Assembly (NCBI GenBank): GCA_947165685.1
Contig: CAMVBK010000001.1
Location: forward strand, 1 to 64,000
Origin: F23-D06 sp947165685
GTDB taxonomy: Bacteria; Bacteroidota; Bacteroidia; Bacteroidales; WCHB1-69
Direction of reading: 5' to 3'
Length of the DNA: 64,000 nt
A program made the position numbers and the translations under genes. This document shows, one piece after another, positions 1-12,700 of this stretch (positions within the stretch are counted from its first letter, which is position 1; each line of letters starts with the position of its first letter). The notes under the pieces are model-generated. The model saw nothing but the letters and a program-made list of their open reading frames with translations. It had not been told where the DNA came from and searched no databases.

Positions 1-22
1 AGGTCGTCGCCCAATACCATAG

Positions 23-52
23 AGCCCTTCAGTTTTCTGGAGGGCTTTTTTT
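23..52 (+). terminator. Rho-independent terminator of an upstream gene
   Basis: A 10-bp stem (23-32 with 37-46, one G-T pair) and a TTTT loop are followed directly by a T-run. It probably ends transcription of a gene lying before the window. Confidence 0.8.
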
Positions 53-179
53 GTATGTTCACCGCTCCTCGTATTTCCCTGTTGCTCCCAGATACCTTGG
101 TCTGCGCTGTGTGGAGTCACTACGGGATGCCTCTGATATTGGTTGTGCCGTTTGTGACTCCCCTACACTGCGTGTGTTT

Positions 180-201
180 CACACTGCGCTTCGCTTGTGT
201 G
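180..201 (-). repeat. Single unit of the dispersed CACA-GCG hairpin repeat
   Basis: The 22 bases are CACAC, then TGCGCTTCGCTTGTGTG. This is the reverse orientation of the third hairpin of the 74-bp element found at 37639-37712 and 60033-60106. The outer stem is CACAC/GTGTG with an inner GCG/CGC stem. Confidence 0.6.
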
Positions 202-210
202 CACTGCGTG

Positions 211-235
211 CGTATAGCCTCTCCGAGGCTATACG
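211..235. repeat. Perfect 11-bp hairpin
   Basis: Bases 211-221 (CGTATAGCCTC) are the exact reverse complement of 225-235, with a 3-base TCC loop. There is no T-run after it, so a simple terminator is unlikely. It lies just beyond the hairpin repeat at 180-201. Confidence 0.6.
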
Positions 236-603
236 TGAAAGCGGCGAACCTCCATATCCTCTCCAGAATTTAAAATTACAGACAACCGCCTGGCGCAGCC
301 TGAAATATTCAATTCTAAGTAAGATGTTGTTTAACGCATTGAAGATCAACTGTTTGTCTTGAAAAGAGTGCCTGAAATACCTTTCCCATGGCTCCATCGC
401 GGATTGCCGTGGTCCAGCCTCCGATTCTGCCGCCAGCGGCTATTTTCCGCCACTTTTCCACCACTTCCTGCAGAAAAAATAGTTCGGATGTTGTAACTTT
501 CTTTCTTGTCGGCGGTATAACTAACTGAGAGACAATATGCTTTTTGGAGCGATGAAAAAATAAAAAAAAATCGCCAAAAAGAAATATCGAACGAAAAAAA
601 ATG

Positions 604-611
604 TATTTTTG
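604..611 (+). promoter_or_regulatory. Bacteroidota -7 promoter element for the giant adhesin gene
   Basis: TATTTTTG followed by C fits the TAnnTTTG consensus. It lies about 165 bases before the start codon at 778, which implies a long 5' leader. No clear -33 element is seen. Confidence 0.5.
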
Positions 612-777
612 CAAGTTAATTATAAAGTGTATAGTGTATGATAGACTACGTAAGTAAACAAGGAAAAAAGCCAATGGAAAGGGGCGGGACACGCTCCGTC
701 CTGTTTCGTTTTTCAATTGCTAATTGCTTGAAATATAATATATTAAATAAACAATAGTAATAATTAAAAACAAAACG

Positions 778-3700
778 ATGAAAAAATTTATGATTTTTCT
801 GCTAATGGCGTTCCTATACTTAGGAACATGCCAGGCACGCAGCGAATCTGCCCATCCTAACGATGGAAGGTTAAAGCTGCTCAGTTGGGTCTCCCCAACG
901 CCCTCTCAATCGTTTTTGACGCGAAGCGACGCGGTGACCGCTGGTGACTTCAGCCTCACGCCGTCAGGTTCGGTGAACCTCGGCGTGACGACGAACAACA
1001 CCAAGACGTTCACCCGCCCGACGGGCCCCGAATTGAGAGCCAGCGGTGTGCTTGCTGCCGACCAAACAGTTACAAGCTCCAAATGGTATTTGGATAATGC
1101 TGTGGTCGCAACAAGTGGCGCATCGTACACAGTGTCAGGTCTCAATGCGGGCACTCACACGTTGTATGCTGAGGTGAGTGGTGAGGGCTTTACCAAGACC
1201 TCCAACCCCGTGACGATTACGGTCGCTGAGACGGAGTTTACGGTTGAGATCGTTGGTCTTACCGAAGCATGTCCCGACCAGACCGTTATTCTGACCTCCG
1301 TCATCGAAGGACCCTCCCAGGTCACTGGCCAGACTTACCTCTGGAAGATCGACGGCGAGGCCGCTCCTGGTGTGAACACCAACCAAACCTATGAGTTCAT
1401 TCCCTCCCAGATTTTCTCTGGTGCGGAAATCGACTCTGTCCATGAGTTCGTTGTTGAAGTGAACCGCGAAGGCTGTCTGCAAACTCCCTCCCCGGTCCAC
1501 TATTTCAGAACCCTTCCTGTTGCCCAGCTGGGTCTTACTCTGCCTACGCAGGTTTGCGAAACGGGCAACACTACCCTCATTGCTGAAAACTTGAACGCCG
1601 GTACTGCTCCTGTGGCTTACAAGTGGTTCAAGAATGGAAATCTTGTTGCTACTACGACTACGAATGAATACGTGATTACTAATGCTGACCTTCTTGAAGC
1701 TAACAGCATCTGGGTTGCCGGTGTTTATGACAATGTCATCTGTAACACGGACACTGTTAAGAAAGACGCAACTGTTGTGGGTACATATCCTGCTCTTGCC
1801 AAACTGACTTTGAAATCGGGTGATCAAGACAACCTGGTCTGCGAGAACAGCACGGTCACTTTCACTATTGAGGGTGATGCCAATGCTACTACTGCCAATG
1901 GTGCTGCCACCTATACTTGGTTTGTGAACGATGTCGAAGTGGGCACCACCACGGATCTGAATTACAATGTCACGCTTGAAGCCGCCGGCACCTACCAAGT
2001 GAAGGTGACGGGCGAGTATGCGAACTATCCTTGCGGCACCTCCGTCTCCGATCCTATCGATGTCACGGTGGAGGCTGCTCCCGCTATCGCCATCGCTGGC
2101 GACAATGTGATCTGCCAAGGTCAGACGACGAACACCCTGACCGCTACTCCTGCAACCTATACCTACGCTTGGTTGAAACCTGGTGCGACAACGGCTGTTA
2201 CGGGCAATAGCATTAATGCCGATGTCCCCGGTGACTATACGGTTACCGGCACTGCCACTTCCACTTCCGGTTGTACTGCCACGGCTACCTACACGGTCTA
2301 TCAATTTGGCGGCGACCTCCAGGTGAGCGCCTCTAACTACTATGTCTGCCCTGGTGAAGTGGTTGCCCTGAATGCCAACTACGAAGGCTTCACTAATGAG
2401 AACATTACCTATACGTGGGAAGCTCCTGATGGTGTCACTCTTTCCAACACGAGTGGTTCCACTGTGACGGCTACGATTCCGTCCACGGCTTCCGGTTCTT
2501 TAACCTTTAAAGTGACGGCCACCGCCGCTCCTGGTTGTTCTATACAATATAATGTTGTGGTGAATGTCATCCCTGCGGATGCAGCCAACCTTACGGTGAG
2601 CATCCTCGATAACCCGACTTGTGTGGGTGGTCAGGTGAAAGCCAAGATCACCAATAAGCCTGTGAATTATAATGGTCTTTTCACTTGGTATCTGAACGGC
2701 ATTGAGATTCCGGGCGAGAACCTGGATTCCATCATGCTGCATCTGAACCAGGCGGGTACTTACACGTTCGGCGCCACACTGGCCAACACGGTCTGTAACC
2801 TGGTTACGCCGGTGACGGCTCAGAATACCGTTACGGTGAATGACATTCCCGAGATCACCATCACGGGCGACAACGTGATCTGCCAGAACGCTTCGGCCAC
2901 GATGACGGCCACGAAAATCGAGGGTGCTACTTATGAGTGGGCTCAACCTACCGCATCTTCGGCTTCAGCTGTTGTGAATGTGTTAACCACCACTATTCCC
3001 GGTGTCTATGCTGTGACGGCTTCCAAGGATGGTTGCCAGGCCACGGCCGAGTTCACGGTTTATCAGTTGGGTGGCGACCTGCAGGTCTATGCCTCCGAGC
3101 AGGATGTGTGCCCCGGCACTTCTGTGATGCTGAATGCCAACCTCGACGGTTTCGGCAACCAGAATATCGCCTACTCTTGGAAGGCTGGTGAAAGTGTAAT
3201 AGGTACTGGTTCTACCATCAACATTGTCGCCACGAAAGACACTACCCTGTCGGTGACGGCATATGCCACTTCTACCGATGCTGATCAGATGACCACCGCT
3301 TGTGCCATCACTTCCAGCATTTCGGTGAACGTGATTGACACGGCCACCATTCCGTTGACGGTTTCCCTCTATAACGAAGACATTTGTGAGGGTGGTCAAG
3401 TAAAATTAAAAGCTTCTGTCAATTCGAGTAGCACGGCTGTTGTCGACTATTATACGTGGTATATGGACGGCATTGAGATTCCCGGACAGAATCTTGACAC
3501 GCTTTCTATGAACGTTTTTGCTCCCGGTGAGCATTATTTCTCTGCAAAGCCCGCTGACAATGTGTGCTTCGTGCAGGCTGCCACCGATGCAGACAAGACG
3601 CTCAAAGTTCATGCAGTTCCTGAGCTGACAATTATGGGCAACAACACCGTCTGCAATGGCGATACCGCTATTCTGAAGGGTGTGCTTGTTCCTGCTGCTG

Positions 3701-6700
3701 TTGAAGCTGATGAGTACAGTTTTGCATGGACGGGTCCGAAGACGGGCAACGATACCACTTTGAAGACTACTCTGCCTGGTGTTTATACGCTGACGGCTAA
3801 GAGCGGTCTCTTCGGTTGTGTTGCTACCGCCGATGTCACAGTCTATCAGTTTGGTGCTGACCTCCAGCTGACCGCTGACAAGATGGAAATTTGCAAGGGC
3901 GGCATGGTTGTGCTGAACGCCAACCTCGACGGCTTCAACAATGAGAATGTGGAATACGCCTGGACGGGCAATGGCCTCGATGCTATTGCCACCGGTTCTA
4001 CGGTGACGGCTACCCCGACCGCTGCTGGTCCTCAGAAATATGTGGTGACTGCCAACGCTGGCGGTTGCACCATGAAAGATTCTTTGAATATCAACGTGAT
4101 TGATGTTGTTACTGTCACGACGACAGTTGCTAATGTGAATGCTATCTGTCAAGGCGAGCAACTCACCCTGACAGCTACTTCGAATCCTGCCGGTGCCGCT
4201 TCCGAGTTCATTTGGTACTTGAACGGTGTTGAAATCGCAGGTGAGAATCAGCCCTCCATTACGATGAACATGAACGAGGCCGGTACCTACACCTTCGCCG
4301 CCAAGGCTAATGTTGAAGGTTGTAACACTGCCACCGTTTCCGCTCCTGTCTCTGTCACGGTCAACCCGATTCCGGTTGTGACGATTCTGGGCGAGCATTA
4401 TTATACCACCGATGCCAATAACCCTGCTATCCTGACCGCCAATGTCGTTCCTGCAGGTAATTACACCTATGCTTGGAATGCCGGCACTCCTTCCGCAGAC
4501 GGCAAGACGAATACGGTTACGGCTTACGGTGTCTATCAAGTGACGGCCACCTCCGAAGCGGGTTGCATTGCCGTTTCCGAGCCTTTCACCGTTTCCTCCA
4601 TGGTTGACATGCAGGCCCACATCGAAGGTGTTGACAATGCTTGCCAGCACGATGATGTGACCCTTACCGCTGTTGTCGATAACGACCTTGAAGGCCACAC
4701 CTACCAATGGATGGTGAACGGCCAGTACATCACCGATGGTCATAACATCGCTGGTGCCACCACCGCCCATCTGACTTTCAATGTGGATTCCCTCTACAAA
4801 TATTATGGTGCTACGCTGACGAACGAGTTCACGGTGGAAATCGGCCGCGAGGGCTGCGCTACCGTCACTGCTCCGGTTCACCCGTTCACCATCAATCCTG
4901 TTCCTTATGTGATGGTTGTCGCTCCTGAGATGGTTTGCGAAGGCAACGGCGCCACGCTTGAGGCTGCTGTCTATTCTATCGGCGAAAATGCCCAATATCA
5001 ATACATTTGGTTCAAGGACAATAATGCCGTTGACACGATTGACTATCTGAATACATACAACGTTGCTGCTGAAGACATCGCTGGCCACACGTATGCTGTC
5101 CAGGCTATCTTCCAAAACAGCGCTTGCAGCTCCGACACTTCCGAGGCTGTGACGATTCAGTTCTATCAAAAGCCTGTTGCTATCAAGATGAATGTTTCGG
5201 ATCCGAGCAACATCTGTGAGACTAACCAGGCCACGCTGACCATTACGGACAACAATGCAGAGAACACCTTCGGTGCTGTCACCTACACTTGGTTTGTGAA
5301 CGGCATTGAGGTTCCGAATGTCTATGGCAATATCTTCACCGCTGATTTCGATCACAATGGTGAGTACAGTTTCTGGGCTACCGCTCATTACGCCAACTAT
5401 CCTTGCGCTGACATTTACACCGACACGATGAAGGTGAATGTTAACAATGTTCCTGAACTTGCTATCGTTGGTGATAACGTGATTTGCGCCGGTCAGGAGA
5501 CCAACACGCTGACCGCTACCACGGGCTTCGCTTCCTATGTTTGGACGAAACCTGATGGCACCACCGACAATGCTGGTAATACGTTGAACGCCAATACGCC
5601 GGGTCACTACACCTTGGTTGCCACCGCTACTGCCGCTAACGGCGGTTGTGTCGCCATCGAGGAGTTTGAAGTGGCTCAGTTCGGTGCCGACCTCCAGGTC
5701 ATGGCTGACAAGATGGAGCTCTGTGAGGGTGAGATGGTGACGCTGAACGCCAATCTCGATGGTTTCATTGACGAGAATGTGACCTACACTTGGACGGGCA
5801 GCGGCCTTGTTGCCACTACCGGTTCTACTGTTGCTGCTATTCCTGCCGCTGCCGGCACGCAAACCTATAAGGTGACGGCCGCTACGCCTCATTGCTCTGT
5901 GATTGACAGCGTTGTGGTCACGGTTCACGCTCTGCCTGCTGCAGTTACGGCTACTTTGCTGACCGATGCCGATATTTGCGCGGGTGAGCAAGCTACCCTT
6001 CAAGCTATTCCTGCTTCTACCGACCTCGCTTACATCTGGTTCCAGAATGGTATCCAAATTCCGGGCGAGAATCTGAACACCATCACGGTGAACTTGAACG
6101 ATGCCGGTACGTATGACTACTCCGTTATCGCTATCAATCAATATGGTTGTTACACGGGTGCTGCTTCCACCACTCCTACGGTTGTGGGTACGGTTGATGT
6201 TCCGACAACAACGATTACGAATACGGATAATACTACTGTCACGATTACTATCACTAATAATGGTATTTTGTTACCTATTGTTGGTTTCATTCCTGTCAGT
6301 TCTAGTACGACTACCGAAACTGAGACTACGACGACTACCGAAACGAATACCACTACCGAGACGCTTACGCTTACTGTTGATTTGAGCACGCTTCCTGTCG
6401 CCAAGGTCACGGTGCACGCTGCTCCTGACTTCACGCTGACGGGCAACAACATTGTCTGCAACGGCGCTACGGCTACGATCAACGCTACTTCCAACACTGC
6501 TGACACTTATACCTATACTTGGAGCAACGGTACTACCGGAGCTACCTTCACCACGACCACGGCTGGTACTTACTCTGTGACCGCTACCGATGGCACTTGT
6601 ACCTCCACGCAGACCTTCAATGTCTATACCAACGGTTCCGACCTGCAGGTGTATGCTGACAAGATGGAAGTTTGCGAAGGCGAAATGGTTGTGCTGAACG

Positions 6701-9700
6701 CTAACCTGGCTGGTTTCACGAACGACAACATCGCCTACACTTGGGCTGGTGAGGGTCTCGTGGCTACGACCGGTTCCACGGTTTCCGCTACTCCTACGAT
6801 GGCTAACCACACCTACACGGTTACCGCCACCACGACTGGCACGAACGCTGGTTGCACGATGACGGGTTCCATCAATATCACGGTTCATCCTGTTCCTGCT
6901 CAGGTTACGGTTCTGGCCAACCGCAATACGGTTTGCGAAGGCGGCCAAATCACTTTCAATGCTGACGGCAATGCCAATGCTTACATTTGGTACCAGAACG
7001 GTGTTGAGATTCCGGGTGAGAACCAGGCTACCCTTACGATCAACTTCAACGAGATTGGCAGCTACGCTATCGCCGCCAAGGCAGTCAGCGAGAACGGTTG
7101 TATCTCTGCACTCGCTTCCGAGCCTGTTGTGGTTAACGTTGTGATGCAGCCGACCGTGCAAATCACGGGCGACCCGATCATCTGCCACACCGATCCCGTT
7201 GTGCTGTATGCTAATCTGAACGATACGGATGCTTCTCTCGACTACACCTATGAGTGGAGACTCTACAACTACACGCTCGGTGCTCAGACGATTGAGGGAT
7301 GGCTCCCGATTATCGGTGCTTATACGATTCCGAATCCTATCGATGCTCCTGCATTCATGGATATGCCGATCCTTACCACGGCTATCTTAGGTAACGAGAA
7401 CTTTGTTGCCATCGATCCTACCCTTGGTTTCCCGGCACAAGATTATCCTTACATCTTCACGGTTGTGGTGACCACTCCTGAGGGTTGCCGCGTGGAGAGC
7501 GAGCCTTACTATGTCTATGTTGGTGAAGATCCCGAGGTTGTGGTCACGGTTGACTACGACACTGTCTGTGCTGAGGGCGAGATTACGGCTACCGCACATC
7601 TCGGCAACTGGAACATGGACAACCTCGTTGCCCAGTGGCAGGTCAGCACCGACGGTGGTGAGACCTGGACGAACATCGACTATGGTACTTCCGGCATTCT
7701 GCATCACGTTCCTGGCGTGACCTCTCAATACAGAATCGTTGTGACGCAAACGACCACGGGTTGTACTGCCACCAGCGAGCCTGTTAATGTTGCTGTTATC
7801 GTTCCTGCCAGCATCCACAGCATTGTGGCTATCAACCACGACGAAACCTATCCTACGGACAATGTCTGTGAGGGTGCTCAATTGGATGTCACGGCTTACT
7901 TAGTGAAGCTTGACGAGGATGGCAATCCTATCCAATACGTTGACAACAGCCTGACTTACATGTGGAAGCTGAATGGCATGGAGCTGCAGACCGTCCACGG
8001 TGCTCAGTTCAGTGCACAGGCTTACATCTATGACAGCGATCCTGTTGACTATACCTACGAGGCTTACATCGTCTATGACATTCCTGGTTGTGAAATCGTT
8101 CCTGTTGCCTCCAACACGGTTCACGTGAAACGCAACCCGATCGTCACGATTGATGGTAACCCGAATGTTTGTTACTATGGACCGAGCGTTGAGAACATCG
8201 TCCTCACTGCTTGGGTTGATGGCCGCGTTGACCTCGATGCCACCTATACTTGGTATGAGAGCGGTCAATACAGACCGAATCCTTCCGGTTTCGACAACAA
8301 CTATCGTGAGTCTTGGGTTCCCACCTACGAGAATCCTTACATCTTCACCGTTGAGGTGACCAATGGCGATGGTTGTACCACGATTTCCGATCCTTTCTAC
8401 GTGAATGTCTATGAAAGACCTTACACGAACATCACGGGTGACGCCAGCGAAATCTGCGAAGGCGGTAATGTCACGCTGCGCGCTAACCTTGACAACTACA
8501 ATGATCCGATGCTGACCTACCAATGGTACAAGAATGAGGTGAACAACACCCACATCCTTCCGGGTGCTACCCACGAGGTTGAGACCTTTGAGCCTGTTCT
8601 CGGTGCTACCAACTACATTGTGAAAGTCACGCATCTGATGGACTTCAACACGCAATACTGTGTTGCTTACGATACTTTCCGCGTGAATGTGAATGCTATT
8701 CCGGTTGTTACGGCTATGAACGACCTGAGCGGTGTTGACACGATTTGCGAAGGCAGAACGGTCAAGATGACGGCTACGACCATTGGCGGCGTTGCTGGCG
8801 GTGAGGTCTATACCTGGTATCGTAATGGTGAGATTATCGAGAATGTTACGACGAACGTCCTTGTTGACGCTCCTACTTCTGTCGATAACGAGCCTGCACA
8901 ATATGTCTATTCTGTCAAGGTTCGCCAGGCCGCTTCCGGCTGCGAGTCCGAGACCTTCACTTTCGCTCCTATCGTGGTGAACCCGAATCCGACCATCGAG
9001 CTGGTTACGGATCCGATCGTCTGCGCCGAGGGTGCCAACAATGTTGTGCTTTATGCTAACGTTGACCCGATGCCTGCCACGACTCTTACTTACAGATGGT
9101 TTGAGGACAACGCTCCTGTCGCCGTTACGGAAGACAGCGTCTATATGTTCACCAAACCTTACAGAGATTATCCTTATAGCTTCGCTGTTGAACTGGTGAA
9201 CGATTATGGTTGTGTTGCTCGCGCTGAGGCTTCTGTCTATGTGAACGCCGCTCCTGTTGTGAACATCACGGCTACCGAGACCCAGATTTGTAACGGTGGT
9301 GAGATCACGCTTACCGCTACGTTGGATGACTGGAATGCTGACATGCTCACCTTCCAATGGTACGATGGCACTACCGCTATCGCTGGTGCCAACGAGCTGA
9401 GCTACACGGTTGTTCCTACGGTTGGCGCTCATGACTATCATGTCGCTATCCATCAGCTCACCTCTTTGTGCGACGCTACTTCCAACCACATCGCTGTGAA
9501 TGTGGTGGCTGATCCTGTTGTGACGACTATCGCCAACAACATTCCTGAGGAGAACGCTGTCTGTGACGGTTACCAAGTTGAACTTACTGCCAACATCGAA
9601 GGCGGTGTTGCCGGTGGCGAGACCTACGTCTGGTATCGCAACGGTGAAATCATCGAAGGTGCTGTTGCCGCTAACTTTTCTGAGGTTGTGAGCGCTCTGA

Positions 9701-12700
9701 ACAACGAGCCTACTGCTTACACTTACGCTGTTGAGGTCGCCCAGACCGCTGCCGGTTGTGCTTCTACGGTGAAGACGATGAATGCCTTCACGGTGAACCC
9801 GAACCCGGTCATCGAGCTGGTTACCGATCCTATCGTTTGTGCCGAGGGTGAGAACAACGTCGTGCTCTATGCTAATGTTGAACCCACTCCTGCCACCGCT
9901 ATCGAGTACAAGTGGTTAGAGAACAACGCTGTCTTCGCCACCACGACTGTTGATAGCATTGCTCTGACGAAACCTTACAGAGACTATCCGTACAGCTTCG
10001 CCGTGCAGATTGTCAATGAGTATGCTTGCTCCGCTACGAGCGAGGCTCTGGTTTATGTCAACGCTGCTCCTGTTGTGAACATCACGGCTACGGAGACCAA
10101 CATCTGCGAGGGTGGTGAGATCACGCTGACCGCCACGCTGAATGACTGGAACGCTGACCAGCTTACCTTCCAATGGTATGATGGTGAAACCGCTATCGCT
10201 GGTGCCACCGAGCTGAGCTACACGGTTGTTCCTGCACTTGGTTCTCACGATTATCATGTGGCTATCCACCAGCTCACCTCTCTGTGTGACGCTACCTCTA
10301 ACCATATCACGGTTACTGTGAACGAGATTCCGGTTATCGCTTCTGTCACCGCTTCCCAGTACAACATCTGCAACGGTGGTCAGCTGACGATTACGGCTAC
10401 TCCTGTGGATGGCTACCAGGCTGGTGAGGTCTATACTTGGTACAGAAACGGTGTCCTGATCCCGGGTGCTGTGACCGCTACCATCAATGACACTCCTGCT
10501 ACTGTTGACAATAACACGCAACAATACGTCTATACGGCTGTTGTGACCCGCCCGCAGGCTGGTTGCACCTCCGACATCACGGTTGCTACCGCTTCCTCCA
10601 GCGTTGTGACGGTTTACCCGAATCCTGTTGTTGTGATCACGGGTGACCAGCACGTCTGTGAGACTGACTCTGTCTTCTTGATTGCCAATGTCGATACCAC
10701 CGGTATGAATGTGGGTTCTCTCCACTACACTTGGTACGAGTCTGGTCAAATCAGAGACAACATGGCCTACAACCTTGGCGACAACAGCTTCTATGCTGAA
10801 TACTTCTATGCACGCACCGAGCCTTACAGATTCACGGTCAATGTTGAGCGTAATGACGTTGCTGCCGGTTGTGCTTCCATGTCTGCCGAGTATCTGGTCT
10901 ATGTCTATCCGCAACCTGTTGTGAACATCACTGCATCTGAAACTCAGATCTGCACCAATGGTGAGGTCACTTTGACCGCTAACCTGAATGATAATAATGC
11001 TGAGAACATTATCTATCAATGGTACGAGATCAGATATCACGATGTGACGACGACCACTTCTTACGATTCTACTGACAATTACGAGTATGAGACTCATACC
11101 GAGGCTTATCGTTACAACATTCCTGGTGCTACTGCCGCCACCTACACGACCAACTTGGCCGAGACCACCACGCTTGGTGTGATGGTTCGTCAGACCAACT
11201 CTGAGTGCTGGGCTAACGACGAGGTTGAAATCGTTGTGAATCCTATCCCGGTTGTGACCAATGTTACGGTGAACGGTGTCGCTGTTGACACGGTTTGTGA
11301 CGGTGCCCAGGTTACGGTTGCCGCTACCATCAATGCCAATGGCACTCCTGGTGAGGCTGTCTATACTTGGTACAGAAATGGTGTTCTGATTGAGGGTGCC
11401 AACGAGGCTTCCTTCAGCGAGAATGTCTATACTACTGACAATCACGTGACCTACAACAACTACACGGTTGTGGTTACGCTGCCTGCTTCTGGTTGTACTT
11501 CTGAAATGTCTGCTATGGCTGGCGTTGTCAGAATCAATCCTGCTCCGACCACTGTTTCCATCAGCGGTATCAACACGCTTTGCGAGAACGACAGCACTGT
11601 CTTGACTGCTTACTCCGATGTTGAGGGTGAGTGGACTTGGAGCACTGGTTCTCACGAACAGAGCATCACGGTTCCTGCTGGTGTCTATACTGTTACGTTG
11701 AAGACGGTTGAGGGTTGTGAGATGACTTCTGAGCCGTTCACGGTTGAGGCTCTTGGTACGGATCTCCTTGTGAGCGCTTCTGCTACGAGCATCTGCCGCG
11801 GCGAACACACCACTTTGTATGTCAATCAAGATGGTTGGCAGGGTAATGTGACTTACGCTTGGGACGCTCAGGCTGACAACAGCACGGCTACCACGGTTGA
11901 TGTCCAACCCGACAGCACGACCACTTATCATGTGACTGCTACGGTTTCCTCTACCAACGGTTCTTGCACCGCTGAGGGTGAGGTTACGATTATCGTCCAC
12001 CAGCTGCCTGCCGCTTTCGAGGTCACGGCTTCTGCCACCACGATTTGCGAAGGCAACCAGATCACCTTCACGGCTCCTGCCGATCCTCAAGTCACTGGCT
12101 ACATCTGGTACCAGAACGGTGTTGAGATCGAAGGTGAGAACCAGAATGTGATTACGGTGAACTTCAACGAGGCCGGCAATTACACCTTCGCCGCCAAGGC
12201 CATCAGCCTTGAGGGTTGTGTTTCTGCCGAGGCTTCCGAGCCTGTCACGGTTACGGTTACTCCTGCTCCTTCTCAGGTTACGATCACGGGTGTGAATGTC
12301 CTCTGCGAGAACACGACCACCACGCTGACCGCTCAGTCTGACGTTGAGGGTATCTTCGTGTGGAGCACTGGCGACACTGCTACTACGGTTAACGTTCCCG
12401 CCGGTTCCTACAATGTTACGATTATTACTGCTGAGGGTTGTCAGTTGACCTCCGACAATTTCAATGTCGAGGCCTTCGGTACCGACCTGCTCGTGAGCGC
12501 TTCTGCTACCAGCATCTGCCGCGGTGAGCACACCACGCTGTATGTTGACCAGAACGGCTGGCAGGGCAATGTGACCTACGCTTGGGACGCTCAGGCTGGC
12601 AACAGCACGGCTACCACGGTTGATGTCCAACCCGACAGCACGACCACTTATCATGTGACTGCTACTGTTTCCTCTACTAACGGTTCTTGCACCGCTGAGG

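Larger units (their letters stand above)
53..777. other. Gene-free stretch before the giant adhesin gene
   Basis: No convincing gene is seen here. The open frames on either strand look unlike any family I recognise and overlap hairpins. The stretch holds a palindromic repeat unit (180-201), a perfect hairpin (211-235) and, near its 3' end, an A/T-rich promoter-like segment. A minus-strand frame around 315-716 is open but has low-complexity composition; it may be decayed sequence. Confidence 0.6.

Noticed and set aside
315..716. Minus-strand frame considered as a gene
   Set aside because: The composition is A/T-run driven in its first half, no family is recognised, and it overlaps the promoter of the adhesin gene.
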